64,000 nucleotides of DNA from Caprella mutica (GCA_947561585.1 CANNZV010000258.1:62001-126000); one strand, 5' to 3'. Shown: positions 1 through 12,135, numbered from the stretch's first letter. Numbers and translations: made by a program. The notes: generated by a model not told the origin, from the sequence alone.

Positions 1-1164
1 CGTGGTTAGTGTATTAACTTTTTGTGTTACCAGATATGACGATTTCAATTCCTGATGAAGCAATAGATTTTTCTTGTTTGTAATATGATATTACTAGAAG
101 TTCAGGTCTTTCATTACTTTGATGTTTTAATAAATTATTTGATTCAACATAGATCAATATGGAGATTATTTGCAGTAAGGATGCATCAACTATATTTTTA
201 GCTTGAAATATGTAAATTGTTTCTTACACCTAAGGTACTAAATGTACCATCCAATTTATTACACAGATATGAATATAACGGGAAACAGAATGTATTCCCT
301 ACCCTACTTTTCTCTGCCGGATCGTTTCAAAATTTATAAAACTTCAGGAAACATTTCAATATTGATTTTTTTTTATATAATTTTCGGAAAAAAATCATTT
401 TGACATAAATATATGTTGCCGTGAATTTGTATGCAGAAGTCTGCCTTCTCAAATAAAAGAATTTTTTTTAGATTTTTCTTTAAATAACATTGTTGCATGT
501 GAATAGGTCGCTAGTTGACTGGAAATAGTTTTCAATGGAGATTTTTATAGAAAATGTGCAACATTAATTTAAATCGTCCTCAAACCTGACTACTTGAAAA
601 GTCTTGATTTAAGGATCTCTACACTCAAACTTATGTAGGTATTTTCATAATAATAGTAAAACCATTGAAAGTTCCTGAAGGTATAAATATTAAATATACA
701 AAATAGAAAAAAGGACACTATAAAAAAAGGCCAATATTAAATGTAATAAAACTCTAAAATTGGAATATTTATTTTGTAGTATATTATACGTCAAATTAAT
801 ATAATACAATTATTTAATTAATAATAAATTGTTGGAAAAACAAAGATCTAAACGACTAATAATATGTCGATTGCCTTATTTTATATTAATAGATGGAAAA
901 TAACATAATGAATTCATGGTATGTATATTTTATAACTATAAAGCTGGAATAAACTGAATTAATTGCATCTGCTTAGACTAAATTGCGACTTTTGTCAATC
1001 CCTTATTATTGTCTCAATGTTTGTATTTTTGGCATATATTATTTTATGCGAATTTACGGAGGTACAGTCTTAAAATCAAACGACCAATACAGACACATAC
1101 GGAAATCAAAACTAAATATAAGACTATATTACTGTGTAAGTTTGTTTATAAAATGTGTAATATA
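1..1164. other. AT-rich spacer, no gene seen
   Basis: Very AT-rich DNA with poly-A/T runs. No repeat boundary, coding stretch or RNA gene can be supported. The short open frame near 983-1198 has low-complexity composition and overlaps the next transposon boundary. Confidence 0.6.
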
Positions 1165-1830
1165 CAGGGTGTCCGACACTTTTGTTGCCAAATTTTAACA
1201 TGAGTATGCATTCGTAAAGATAAACCCTTTTTATTCTATGAGGGTATGGTCTAAAATGCTTGGTTAAAGAATTACAAGGTTAGGAAAGTAGTATCTGTAC
1301 CATTTATTATTATTAGTTAACACTATTTTTTTAATGTTGCGATAAGAAACAAAACATTTTTAGCAGTAATTATTAGGAGCACAAGAAACATAATCTCAAA
1401 TTAGGTTACATGTTTACAGAGTATGTTCAATTTGCCGCCCATTTGCTGCGATGCAAGCGTTCAAGCGTTTTTTCCCGCAAGGATTCGTGAAACTCCTAGT
1501 GTCTTTGCTCGCGTCCGCCAATCAGTGGACAAACGTTTTAACGGCTGCATCGCAACAAATGGCAGTTTGAACACATATTGCAAACATGTAACCTAATTTA
1601 AGATTAAGTTTCTTGTGCTCCTAATAATTACTGTTGAAAATGTTTTGTTTCTTATCGCAACATTAGAATATTGTCGTTAACTAATAATAATAAATGGTAC
1701 AGATACTACTCTCCTAACCTTGTAACTCTTTAATTTAGCATTTTAGACCATACCTTCATAGAATAAAGAGTGTTTATTTCGAAATGCAACCTTATGTTAA
1801 AGTTTGGCAACAAAAGTGTCGGACACCCAG
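1165..1830. mobile_element. Palindromic mariner-like element (inverted duplication of one end)
   Basis: The left end CAGGGTGTCCGACACTTTTG is repeated inverted at the right end, 1801-1830, as CTGGGTGTCCGACACTTTTG. The two arms stay homologous for about 270 bp inward, nearly to the centre. Near the centre each arm encodes the same short peptide. The left arm on the minus strand (about 1425-1470) reads RLNACIAANGRQIE. The right arm on the plus strand (about 1535-1575) reads RFNGCIATNGSLNT. This resembles the C-terminal RRxxxCIxxxG(G/R)xF block of mariner-like transposases. The element is therefore two inverted copies of one transposon 3' end rather than a simple internal deletion. TA lies on the left flank only. 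Confidence 0.75.
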
Positions 1831-2539
1831 TTTATATACAATTATACAATAAATATACATACTCAAAATTTCAATCATAATAAAAACCACTTCCACATGT
1901 ATTTACGTTTAAGACAGAAGTGAATAATTATTCTGTAGATAATCAGGTCATGTCACAGTGATTTGAGAATGATTAGAACTGATTAATCATAAATTTGCAT
2001 AAATCGGATACGATTTGAAAACCCCATTATATTATTTTTTTTTGTAATAATCGACAGTATCTATATGGGACTAATGGTTTGTCGCTGTAAAGAAAATATT
2101 ATTTTACATAATCTAATAATGGAATGGTTAATATTTTTTCTCTCGAGAAATCTACTTTTTATAAATTCTCACTCAACAAATTTGAGACTAAAGATTCTGT
2201 AACGAGAGTTTAGCCAGAAAATTACAGAATATCAGTTTCACTAAGCTTCAGCTATCAACCTTCACTATGCAAGGTATACTCTGTTCATAATCTATTACCA
2301 AGGTGATCTAATTAATGTTTTCTCTAATCTCCCTACCAGCTGTAAAGAATTTAGTTTGCCAATAAATAGGAAATGTATTGTCACGATCATTATGTCATCA
2401 CTCTGAAATGTTCTGACAGCAAAATAATTTTACAGGCTTAAATGTGAATGAAGGATCTACGACGAATAAAAAAAAATTGTATAAATTATCACGTAGTTAA
2501 TACCTACAATACTATTTGAAATGCGATTTAACCCTTTAA
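1831..2539. other. Spacer, nothing recognised
   Basis: AT-rich sequence between two transposable elements. I see no coding or RNA feature. Confidence 0.5.
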
Positions 2540-3303
2540 GGACCACCAGGACACTGGTGTCCTCTTTCAAACTAATTAAATTACACCTTGAGTTAGCCTC
2601 CAATTTGATCAAACCTATAGTGAACATGTTCGTATAACCTATAGGTATATGTATGATATTGTACTGTAGTCAAATCCTTGTGCGTTTGGCAGTGCCAAAG
2701 AAATTCTAGTACTGGAACTATAACAACGTCTCTCAGCTTCATTATTAGGTCTGTTTTTCGGTCCACTGCTATATACGTAGTAATGACAGTAGAGTGATTT
2801 GTTATCGTGACGTCATTAAGGCAACAGACTTTATCGAAAATTAAGGTCAAGTAGTTTGAATAACTGAATACACCATTACTCTCTTCTTATATTGATAATA
2901 AATAAACATTTTTTCACAATTTAACACTCTTAGATTGTCTTAAATTTAATTTAGAGTGTTGCAGTGATGATGTCACGTACACAAACTGTCTCAATTGTCA
3001 CTACTATATTCTCTTCACTGGTAGTCCGTGAATATGCATATATGAGCAGTGGACTGGACTACAGACACATATAAACAAAATGTTACTTGTTAGCCGCCTG
3101 GGCAGTGCACTAGCTGACTTCATGAGATGCGTTGAAATTTTCTATGACTGTTCTTATTTTAAACCAAAATATCAAACAAACCAGAACAGATATCATTTGG
3201 CAATAATTAATAAGGGTTTATATGGATATTTAGTAGCCATTTATTCATATACAATTAGAATAAATAACTTATTTTGAAAGAGGACACCAGTGTCCTGTGG
3301 TCC
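2540..3303. mobile_element. Non-autonomous inverted-repeat element with GGACAC ends
   Basis: The left terminus 2540-2570 and right terminus 3273-3303 are about 31-bp inverted repeats. Both contain the self-complementary block GGACACTGGTGTCC followed by TCTTTCAAA. A degraded second copy of the right terminal unit follows at about 3316-3347. The left flank CCCTTTAA is reminiscent of piggyBac-type ends, but I see no matching duplicated TTAA, so the superfamily is unassigned. The interior has no recognisable transposase; a minus-strand open frame at 2593-2850 matches nothing I know. Confidence 0.6.
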
Positions 3304-3349
3304 GATGACTCCCTCGTTTGAAAGACACCACTGTTGTCCTTTTGGTCCT

Positions 3350-5058
3350 ATGATTGAATATTTCTTAGGTGATTCGAAAAGAACTCTGTTTCTGCCAATA
3401 ATTTATTTAAAATTAAAAGTTTGAAACACATCACTTATGAGTTATATCAAATTAGAAGAATAATTCTGTCCAAAATTATTTCTTATTTCAGTTTGTCAAC
3501 AATGTAAATAGTTTTTGATTACTTCACCACAACATTTCTTGACTATGCTTATTTTACAAATGTAGTTTATGGTAAGACCTTCCAATACCCAGACAAGGAC
3601 TCTATAATCTTTATGGCTGAAGACAATCAGAATAACGAATGTGGTATCAACATTGAATTGTTCCAGAAATGAAGATAAGACTACCACTCTGATGATGGTG
3701 ATTTTCTGAGTCGTAGTTTCAATCCTTTGATATAGAGGAATTGTTAATTTATAATGGGTTCATAGAAATATAGCTTTGTCATGAGGAAGAGCTATTTGAT
3801 GACTAACAATACCTACAGAAAGAGTAGTGCAGACTGAAAAAGTTGAGTGAGAGGGGAGAAAACAACAAGCATCTAATCCAATATTGCCCTTCGAAAACGA
3901 AGTGTGAAACGTCCAAACCCCGTCTAAATGGGCTCCATTGCTCAAGAAGTTTGTACAGAAGAAGCCAACAAAATAATGGAGTTGTGACGTCTTCTTTGTA
4001 TGCTTGGTTTTATTCCTACTGTATGACATTCAGGTCTTCCAGACTTAAGATTCATATCAAAGGCTGCTTTGATAACAATGATACCGATCTTAGAGGCACT
4101 TGTAATCACAAGCTATACTCTGGCAATTAGTTTAACTACATGAAACTAGTTGAGCACATAGCTACAAGATGTATATGAGCTTGTGGCACAGTAAAAGAGC
4201 AGCCTTTGTGATGATTGTCATTCAAGAGTAACAAAAATTTGAAGAAGTTGTACATGAATTATTTGATGAGCAGACAGCTGCAGTCGGAGACTAAGGTCTC
4301 AAAGCTTTAAAAGGATTTGACAATTGACCTGGTAGGTTACTACCTAGTTTTTCATCTTCATAGCCCATTATCTTGTGCAGGAGGTTTGACAAATAAAAAG
4401 TACACAATGACGCTCCTCTCCCTAATATTGTTTCACAATACAATCAGAATACGAGTGGTGTCGACAATCACAACCAAATGATGTTCAAATTTCAGAATAA
4501 AACTCTGGTCAAAAGAAATATTACATCAGTTTGTTTTTTATCCAATGGATATAGGCATTGTCAACTGTTGGAATCGGATGCGAAGAGAGAAGGTCAAACG
4601 GATGAAGTGCATGAAGTGCACTTTAGCACCAGTCTGAGACATGACGAGTTAATGAAACGTGACTGATAGCACGTGTACGGTTAAAATATTCCATATAGTT
4701 CAAAAAGCTGCGATGCAAAGAAAAGATACCAGGAGGTATCTGTGACGTATCTAGACACATGTAGAACAGTGCGTGAGAGATAAACTGAGCTTTAAAGGTA
4801 CCGAATTGAAAAAATACATCTCATTACCTTTGTGATTTGGAATAGTCAAAACTACATACCATAAACATATCATCAGGTACTATACGATTTTCTCATACTG
4901 ATTAGAATCATATATTATAAGATTGGAACAGGTAAAGCTCGTACAACGGACCATTTGACAAGAGACAAAATTAACCGTTCTATAAGAGCCATGCAGCTGC
5001 GACAACAAACTCTTATATAGTTTAACAAATATTCCCTTCTTCTGCCAAGTATCTTATC
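3350..5058. other. Unrecognised region with short open frames
   Basis: GC content is slightly higher than in the flanks, and several 60-95 codon frames occur on both strands (for example 3760-4029 minus, 3843-4130 plus, 4478-4666 plus). None shows a domain I recognise, and overlapping opposite frames of equal length argue against real genes. At 4929-4953 there is a lone copy of a MITE end (CAGGTAAAGCTCGTACAAC) related to the small element at 54392-54503. Confidence 0.4.
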
Positions 5059-5065
5059 GGTATCT

Positions 5066-5217
5066 GGTAAATTGCTCGAAAACAATTGCTCGAAAGACAA
5101 TTACTCCAAAACAATTGCTCGAATGAACAATTGCTCTAAATACAATTGCTCAAAGAACAATTGCTCGAACGAACAATTGCTCGAATGATTAATTGCTAGA
5201 AAAATTAATTGCTCGAA
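5066..5217 (+). repeat. Left terminal array of F1
   Basis: About ten degenerate copies of a 14-16 bp unit with core TTGCTCGAA. They are the inverted counterpart of the array at 7015-7133. Confidence 0.75.
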
Positions 5218-5678
5218 TGTGGTAGAAGAGGAAGTGTCAACAAGATAGGGAGATTAGGTAGAGTAGGGAAAATATAAAATAAACAAGTGTCACGATTAAC
5301 AGAGATCGTGCTAACTTTTATTTGTAAAATTTAACTTTAAGCAAAGGTCATATTGCTGATGTAAAAATGAAATTTAGTACAAGGGAAGAAAATAAGAAAA
5401 ATAAATCGCAAAGGAAAATAGATTAACCTAATAATTCTCAAAATGTGTCGAAAAATCTAAACTGCGCACAACCGTTAGGTGATATAATTCCTACATCTTA
5501 AAAGATCACACTAAAAAATACCCAAATATGCCAATACACTACACCTACAACTATAACTGTTTTCAAATATTCAACAACTATAAACTCAACCATCAATTAA
5601 ATAGTATACGTAAATACAGGTACTGAAACTTTACTTTCGGGATGAATAATTACTTTGCCATAACTTTGAATGGGATCC

Positions 5679-5877
5679 GGAAAATTGATCGAAAGCAATT
5701 GACCGAAAACAATTTATCGAAAGCAATTGACCGAAAACAATTTATCGAAAGCAATTGATCGAATGGAAAATTGATCGAATGGAAAATTGATCGAATGGAA
5801 AATTGATCGAATGGAAAATTGATCGAATGGAAAATTGATCGAAAGGAAAATTGGTCGAATGGAAAATTGATCGAAAA
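5679..5877 (+). repeat. Left terminal array of F2
   Basis: Around a dozen units of the form GGAAAATTGATCGAAT, spaced 16-17 bp, with a few AATTGACCGAAAAC variants near the tip. An artefactual open frame (5714-5956 minus) arises from the periodicity. Confidence 0.8.
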
Positions 5878-6448
5878 TGATATTGGATCTATTTACACTA
5901 ATTGACAATGAGAAACTTACTTGCAATATATTACAGCTAGTAGATCTTGTTACCATGATTTATGTATAATAATAATAATTTTATTAATAATATATAATAA
6001 TAATTTTAGTAAAAATATATAATAATAATTTATGTATAACATTTCTTCAATCAACTGCTTATCTATAACAGAGAATCATATGCTTTGAAATATATTATAA
6101 TTTGAAAAACTTTAAGTTTTCTTAGTTCTAGAATTTAGATAGTTCTAGATAACTGGTGAATTGAAAGTTAAATTATCAATTAATTTAGTATAGGTTTAAC
6201 GTCTGTTTCAGAACCAAAAGCCATATCACTGACGGCAAAAGGGAGTTAAATAAAAGAGATAGGAAGAAGCAGTCAGAAAGGAAAGTGGATTCATGAGCAA
6301 AGTCACTTAACACCGTCGGTGACAACGCTCATGGATGCGGAAAAGCTACTCTGTGAGTGCAGTCACTTAGCAAGGAATGTAACAAAAAGGGACACTAATT
6401 AGCACCGGTTACTGCACTCACAGATGGAAGAAAAAAATGAAGCTGCAT

Positions 6449-6645
6449 CATCTATTCGATTAATTTTCCTTTTGATCAATTGTTGTGCGATCAATTTTCC
6501 TTTCGATCAATTTTCCATTCGACCAATTTTCCTTTCGACCAATTTTCCTTTCGATCAATTTTCCATTCGACCAATTTTCCATTCGATAAATTTTCCATTC
6601 GATAAATTGCTTTCGATCAATTGCTTTCGATCAATTCTCCTAGAC
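6449..6645 (-). repeat. Right terminal array of F2
   Basis: The inverted counterpart of 5679-5877, read as TTCGATCAATTTTCC units with variants (TTCGACCAATTTTCC, TTCGATAAATTTTCC). Confidence 0.8.
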
Positions 6646-7014
6646 CCACTTTGAATAATTTCATCAATTGAACTGCCACATACCTATAGGCTAGTGGAAA
6701 ATATCTACATAATCATTTGGGTTTTATGATAAAAAGAACATGAATTGTACCACTTTACCGCATGATACCCATTAAATTCACATGTTACAAACGAGATGAC
6801 ACAAATGGCATCTAGGAAAAAATAAGAAAAAACAGGAAGAGTAAGATCTAAAATCAGTTATATAATGATTAATAGTAAATTACTATGAGCAAATTGATAC
6901 AGTTATTTTCAATTACTAAAAATAAACAAGGATGGTTAGGTAGAGCTCCACTTCATGAATAACTGACTTTTATAAATTTGAAAACTGTGTTCAATTTTAG
7001 AATTCGAGCATTTT

Positions 7015-7133
7015 GATAATTCGAGCAATAATTATTATTCATTCGATCAATTGTTCGTCCGAGCAATTGTTTTACGAGCAATTGTTCATTCGAGCAATTA
7101 TTTTTCGAGCAATTGTTTTCGAGCAATTTACCT
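7015..7133 (-). repeat. Right terminal array of F1
   Basis: Tandem TTCGAGCAATTGTT-type units, the inverted complement of 5066-5217, ending at the tip ATTTACCTAGAACC. Confidence 0.75.
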
Positions 7134-7400
7134 AGAACCATCGAATCATACATTGATTGTATTCAGAGGTATTACAATTTACAATCAGCACTTCTGATTT
7201 TCAGTAATTTGATTTTGTTACCATTTTCTCTAATTAGAAGAGTTCTATTTTACCTTCCTAATTATTTCATACAATTATGTGAGAATGTTAAATAAATATT
7301 AAAAGATTTACATTACACTTTTATCTAAACAATAAAATGATTAGTGAGTAAACTTTTGAGGGATAGGTTACTAGGGTTAATATGCCTTTTAATGAATATA

Positions 7401-8378
7401 CCGGGTGCTCAATAAAAACCTGACACATTTCAAAGTTTAATAACTTACAAACTAAGCAACATATTTACATATAATAAACAGTAAAATGAAGAGAATAACT
7501 GAGAGTTTTATTTACATTACCATGTAACAAATGTCAAACTAAATTCTATACTCTATGTGGTCTTCATTTCGGTCGATGCATTCAGTAATCCGGCGTTTGA
7601 TGTTGACAACGACACTTTCACATGTTGCTCTTAGAATGTTGTGAACGAAGTCCTCAATTTACCTCAGATTTTCTGGTTCACATTTTGGGACATTGGTGAA
7701 CACTTTTCTTTACAATATCCCCAGAGAATAAAAATCTAAAGGACTGAGGTCTGGAGAACGTAGAGACTATGGGAAGTCACTTCTATTGGATATGATCTTT
7801 TCATTAAACATCTCTTAAAACTTCCTCATAGTCTCATTCGCCGTGTGAGGTGTTTTACCGTATAAAGAGTCAACTTAAGGTCTTTTTTAAGTATTGTTAA
7901 CATCGATGATGGTTTCATTAAAGAAGCCTTAACTCTCTTTCTGTAACTTTTATTAGGGTCTTCAAAAATGGACGCTTCAGAGCGCTCAGCTCACTGATAC
8001 TGGTCTCCCAGAGGCTCCATTATTGTGATTGAAAATAAATAGATTTGAACAAGGTTTTTAATTGTGTTTTTTTATGGTGCATAAAGCACATTGAAGTGCA
8101 AACTGAATTTTCGCTGCGTTAATACGAGAGAACTTGCAAGATAATAAAACCCGACTAATTAGTTCATTTCCTGTGGTGAATAAGGCATGCATGCAGGTTT
8201 TGGCTTACTTGACAGGGTTAAAAATTTGGCAAATATGTGGGGCATATGGTAAATCTGGTATACTCAAAGTAAACTCCCAAGCCTTAGCTTCATTTTCCAG
8301 TTTAGTTTATTTAAAAATGTTGATTAGTTTAAAAGTTATCAAACTTTGAAATGTGTCAGGTTTTTATTGAGCACCCGG
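7401..8378 (-). mobile_element. Dead mariner-like element with TA flanks
   Basis: The left end CCGGGTGCTCAATAAAAACC is repeated in inverse at the right end, with about 45 bp of inverted homology (through CTGACACATTTCAAAGTTTAATAACTT, read with small differences). TA dinucleotides flank both sides (7399-7400 and 8379-8380). The minus strand carries the remains of a transposase C-terminal half; the N-terminal half is not recognisable. Confidence 0.85.
7566..7880 (-). pseudogene. Mariner-like transposase remnant, C-terminal part
   Basis: The enzyme family catalyses cut-and-paste transposition at TA sites using a DDD/E catalytic triad. Read on the minus strand from about 7880 downward, one frame gives YGKTPHTANETM, then KIISNRSDFP, stop, SLRSPDLSPLDF. 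In another frame, about 7650 to 7560, it gives CESVVVNIKRRITECIDRNE, the usual RRxxxCIxxx(G) tail. The family motif QDGATPHTA is changed here so that the catalytic Asp is Tyr. By my count 36 positions separate that site from the Asp of RSPDLSP. At least three in-frame stops and one frameshift make it non-functional. Only the C-terminal third to half is present. Confidence 0.85.
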
Positions 8379-8380
8379 TA

Positions 8381-10487
8381 TTCTACACACTAATCTGCAC
8401 TTAATGTCTCCCAAATGTTGATAAATAACTCATTATAGGTCATTATTGCTCTCGTAGTTCGGTATTTTTCAATGCTATTCATTTGAGTTACAACAGAAAG
8501 TATTTTATTTTATTTAAGGTGAGATTGTATCATCGTACAATGAGAAGTTATACACTTTATATCATATTATGACTATTTATGTACATTTTCTGTCAATTGG
8601 AAAATTGCAATTATTGTTACAATGCAGTCTCTAGAGTTGCTGCATTGTCAGTGGAATAAATAATTAACTAAAGAAATAGATATGCATGAACTTGAAAGTG
8701 AACAAATGTATTTGTAGTATTAAACATTTTTTTACTATTTGATTATAATTCTTTTTTATCTATTACAAATTTAAAATACATTTATTATTGGATTAATATG
8801 ATAGGAAGCAATCCATTATTGTTTATTTCAAATTTATTCTATTATTTTTCAACATTAATTCATTTACCAATCTTTTCTATTTATCTATATTTTATTTATG
8901 TATTCATTTCATCATTAATAAATATAATTATTGATTGAAGCACCATTATAATGAGTATGAGAAGTAGTTCATCATTTTATATTATGTTTTTAGAATACTT
9001 AGTTACAAATAAATTCACAGTGACTACTGTTCAAAATAAGGAGACTTCAACGCTACTCAAATACCAATCTTCACGTCTCCCCAGATTATTAATTTTATAT
9101 TGTCAAAAGTTGCGCATCTCCCATCACAATTGTTTACGGAACTTTAGGAAGGAATCTGGGAATCATCTGATTTCTTTTCTAACTTCGTAGCAACAGGATA
9201 TAAATGGTGAATATAATTAATATAATTCAATGTATTCCGGCACTAAACATTAAAACAAATAGTTAATTTATACAAAAGTTTATTCATTCACAGAGCTACA
9301 TGTCATTTCTAAATTATTCTAAAGTAATATTTTAAATAAAACTTTGACGAATTCCAATATTTCAATTGATGGCTGTTCACCACAATACTGTGTAGTAGCT
9401 ACAGTCTGTGTTGCTTCAATCAGAGCCTGCGTCAATACAACCATATATATTATATAATCATAAGCTTGTAAATATATGCATATGAAATTAAATAGTTTCT
9501 TGTGTTTAAATGAGTCTTCTTTTACAGCTCAATTTATGGTGCTTTTTTGTAATACACGTTAATACTATAATACACCTATGTATCTGGGTTAGTATAGGTA
9601 AACGGTTGTGGCTGTGTCATACCTCAACTGTCCAGAAATAGTAAAGTCTACTACACTTTTGCAGTATAAGTAGGTGTTTTCATAGGAGAATTATCAAGTT
9701 CATATGTAGGACCAATATTTGGTTGTAGGTAGGCTGACTTGTGCAAATTTGTTTAAAGTTTTCAAAAGACGATGGTCAAACTGTCTTCATGTTTTGTCTC
9801 TCCTTGACTAATATTTGGGATCAATAAGTTGGTATCCTCAATAGCTGGATAACTTTGCAAAGATCTATACTGAAATAGCAATATAATTAACACCATGAAA
9901 GACCCTTCAGCCAAATTATAATTATATAAGTTCAACGGTAATTGCTGCCACTTTTACGATCACTAGAATAACCAATTACTATTCCAAACTACACCAACCA
10001 TTTTACTGTCAAATTAAAAAACATCAACTTCAAATTAAAAATCATCAAATAGATTTAAAAAAGATGTCAATCAAATTTAAAAAATCTCAAGTACTAATTA
10101 AAAAATATCAAATTAAAAATAGAATAAATCAACTTCAAATTAAAATGAATCAAGTTCATATTAAAATAAATCAAGTTCAAATTAAAAAACATCAATCGAT
10201 TTAAAATATATCAAATTCAATTTAAAATAGATAGTATTCATAGTAAAATTAAACAAAACTACTAATAATGAATATCTTCGATTTACGAATTTTTTCACCT
10301 ACATGCGGGAAATATTCTTTTTTTATTTCATGTAAGTGTTACGTAGACTATGTAAAATTTCACATTTATATGAAACTTTTAATGGATACAAATTATAACC
10401 ACAATTTATACTTTTCATGAAGTAAGAGATAATTTTAAAAATTTTGGGTCAGTGAGCTTTTTGGTTACTTACACAATACACATGGTA
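8381..10487. other. AT-rich spacer, nothing recognised except simple repeats
   Basis: No supported gene. The interval 10010-10245 is a degenerate AT-rich array of the words CAAATTAAAAATCATCAA / AAGTTCAAATTAAAA. A 79-codon frame at 8951-9190 shows no domain and has spacer-like composition. Confidence 0.5.
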
Positions 10488-10856
10488 GGTACCACAGAAC
10501 ATGGTAGGTACCAAAGCTCATGGTAGGTACCAAAGCTCGTTGTAGGCACCACAGATCATGGTAGGTACCAAAGCTCATGGTAGTTACCAAAGTTCATGGT
10601 AGGTACCAAAGCTCGTTGCAGGCACCACAGATCATGGTAGGTACCAAAGTTCATGGTAGGTACCAAAGCTCATGGTAGGTACCAAAGCTCATGGTAGGTA
10701 CCAAAGCTCGTTGCAGGCACCACAGATCATGGTAGGTACCAAAGCTCATGGTAGGTACCAAAGTTCATGGTAGGTACCAAAGCTCATGGTAGGTACCAAA
10801 GCTCCTGATAAGTACTAAAGCTCAAGGTATTGTAACGAAAGCTCATGGTAGGTACT
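10488..10856 (+). repeat. 19-bp minisatellite, about 19 copies
   Basis: The unit is CATGGTAGGTACCAAAGCT. A distinct variant, CGTTG(C/T)AGGCACCACAGAT, occurs at 10538, 10614 and 10709. These sites are 76 and 95 bp apart (4 and 5 units), which indicates higher-order expansion. The last copies at about 10800-10856 are degraded. Confidence 0.9.
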
Positions 10857-11224
10857 ATACCTGAACGACCCTTGGTAAAATTCAAACTCGTGACTTCCTT
10901 TATGACACATTTCTCCATATGGTCAATAATTTAGAAATGGAAACTATTTGTATGCTTTGAAAACATGGAAATAAATCTATTTTATTGATGATGTTGTTGT
11001 ATAATAAAGATATTCATTATGTTTGAACTTACTTCATTGTCCGTTTTCTAACTATTTTCCCCACCCATTAATAAAACTGTTTTGCTATTCCCAACAATGA
11101 ATAAATCTCTATGAAAATGTATCTGTTAACGAAGAAGGGTTCAACAAACAATATTATATTTATAAAAAAATTGAATCTGCAGTAGTTGTTGAAATATACT
11201 AATTTAGATTTGGGAGCATTTTTT

Positions 11225-11237
11225 CTGGGACACCCTG
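11225..11237. mobile_element. Lone mariner-type terminus
   Basis: CTGGGACACCCTG followed by TA is the complement of a typical CAGGGTGTCC mariner end. I found no partner end nearby, so this is a solo relic. Confidence 0.4.
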
Positions 11238-12135
11238 TACTATGCAGTTGAGAGCTTTATTACTTTCGGCATCTTTCCGGTTACTGTTTTTAAATTAAAA
11301 GAAATAAAATAACAATAACAATATTAATACAATGTGATCCATCAATATTATTAAAATTTTCTCTGAATAAAATACATACATTTTTAGAATATAGTATTAG
11401 TAAAAACCCACTGCATATATTAAATGAGTTCAATAATTGAATATCAGCATTTTGTACCGTTACACACCTGTACACATAAAAATATAAGCAAATTATATAT
11501 GTGAATTTAAGTTAGTTATCTTATAAAATGCGAGATAATTATATAAGGTATAAAAAGTATAAGATCTAACGGCAGCTAAATATTTATGACTTTAGATAGT
11601 ATATATACTTATTGATGAGTATATTCAATAAGAGGTACCTATAAATATAGAAAATAAGATTATATTGAATATATGTTACATTCTGTGTACAATATTTTAT
11701 GTTGTACGTTCATTATTATTATAGAAAGTGATTATTATTTAAGTTATGTAAACACACACCTGCCTCCATTACTCAAATCATACAGAACTCTTTACCTGTG
11801 TAAACTATACTGATGAACATGGCTGATATCTTTCACTAAAATTAATAAATAACCTCCTGGTTTTGGTACGTAATTATCGCCTTTGTTTATTTATAATGGT
11901 AATTATAGAGGCTTGCTGACATCGTAGATTAACCGCAATGTCTGCTTTCACAAAATTGTAGTCTAGTCTAAAATTACACGTTACCATAGATTAAATTGAA
12001 GATATTTCAAATTTCCATATTTTAAGAAGTTAAATGAAAATATCATACTTTCTATGGAAATATTCGATTACTTCTATGAATAAAAATCGAGTATATATGA
12101 ATCTTTAATTCGATAATGGTAAAATATTGATTTTT

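Larger units (their letters stand above)
5672..6647. mobile_element. Foldback element F2 nested in F1, with 9-bp target duplication
   Basis: The tips are GGGATCCGGAAAATTGATCG on the left and GGGTCTAGGAGAATTGATCG on the right (reverse complement). Each leads into a tandem array of TTGATCGAA(A/T)-type units (5679-5877 left, 6449-6645 right, inverted). The exact 9-mer ACTTTGAAT flanks the element at 5663-5671 and 6648-6656, the duplication length typical of Mutator-like elements. The interior around 6210-6350 aligns by eye with the F1 interior around 5335-5520, sharing several blocks such as CATAT-(A/T)-CTGA and AAAGGAAA, so F2 is a relative that landed inside F1. No transposase frame is readable. 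Confidence 0.85.
5059..7139. mobile_element. Foldback element F1, CGAA-type tandem-repeat ends (Mutator-like)
   Basis: Both ends are inverted arrays of a short unit of the form TTGCTCGAAAACAA. The left array is at about 5066-5217 and the inverted right array at about 7015-7133. The outer tips are GGTATCTGGTAAATTGCTCG on the left and GGTTCTAGGTAAATTGCTCG (reverse complement) on the right. The interior holds a nested related element, F2. Flanking 9-mers (ATCTTATCG, ATCGAATCA) agree at only six positions, so the target duplication is unconvincing. Assignment to Mutator-like rests on its relatives F2 and F3, which have 9-bp duplications. Confidence 0.7.

Noticed and set aside
3760..4130. Opposed 89- and 95-codon frames
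   Set aside because: Mutually overlapping on opposite strands, no domain, no splice or promoter support.
5714..5956. 80-codon minus-strand frame (FDQFSIRSI repeats)
   Set aside because: Translated terminal array of F2; likewise 6424-6654 on the plus strand.
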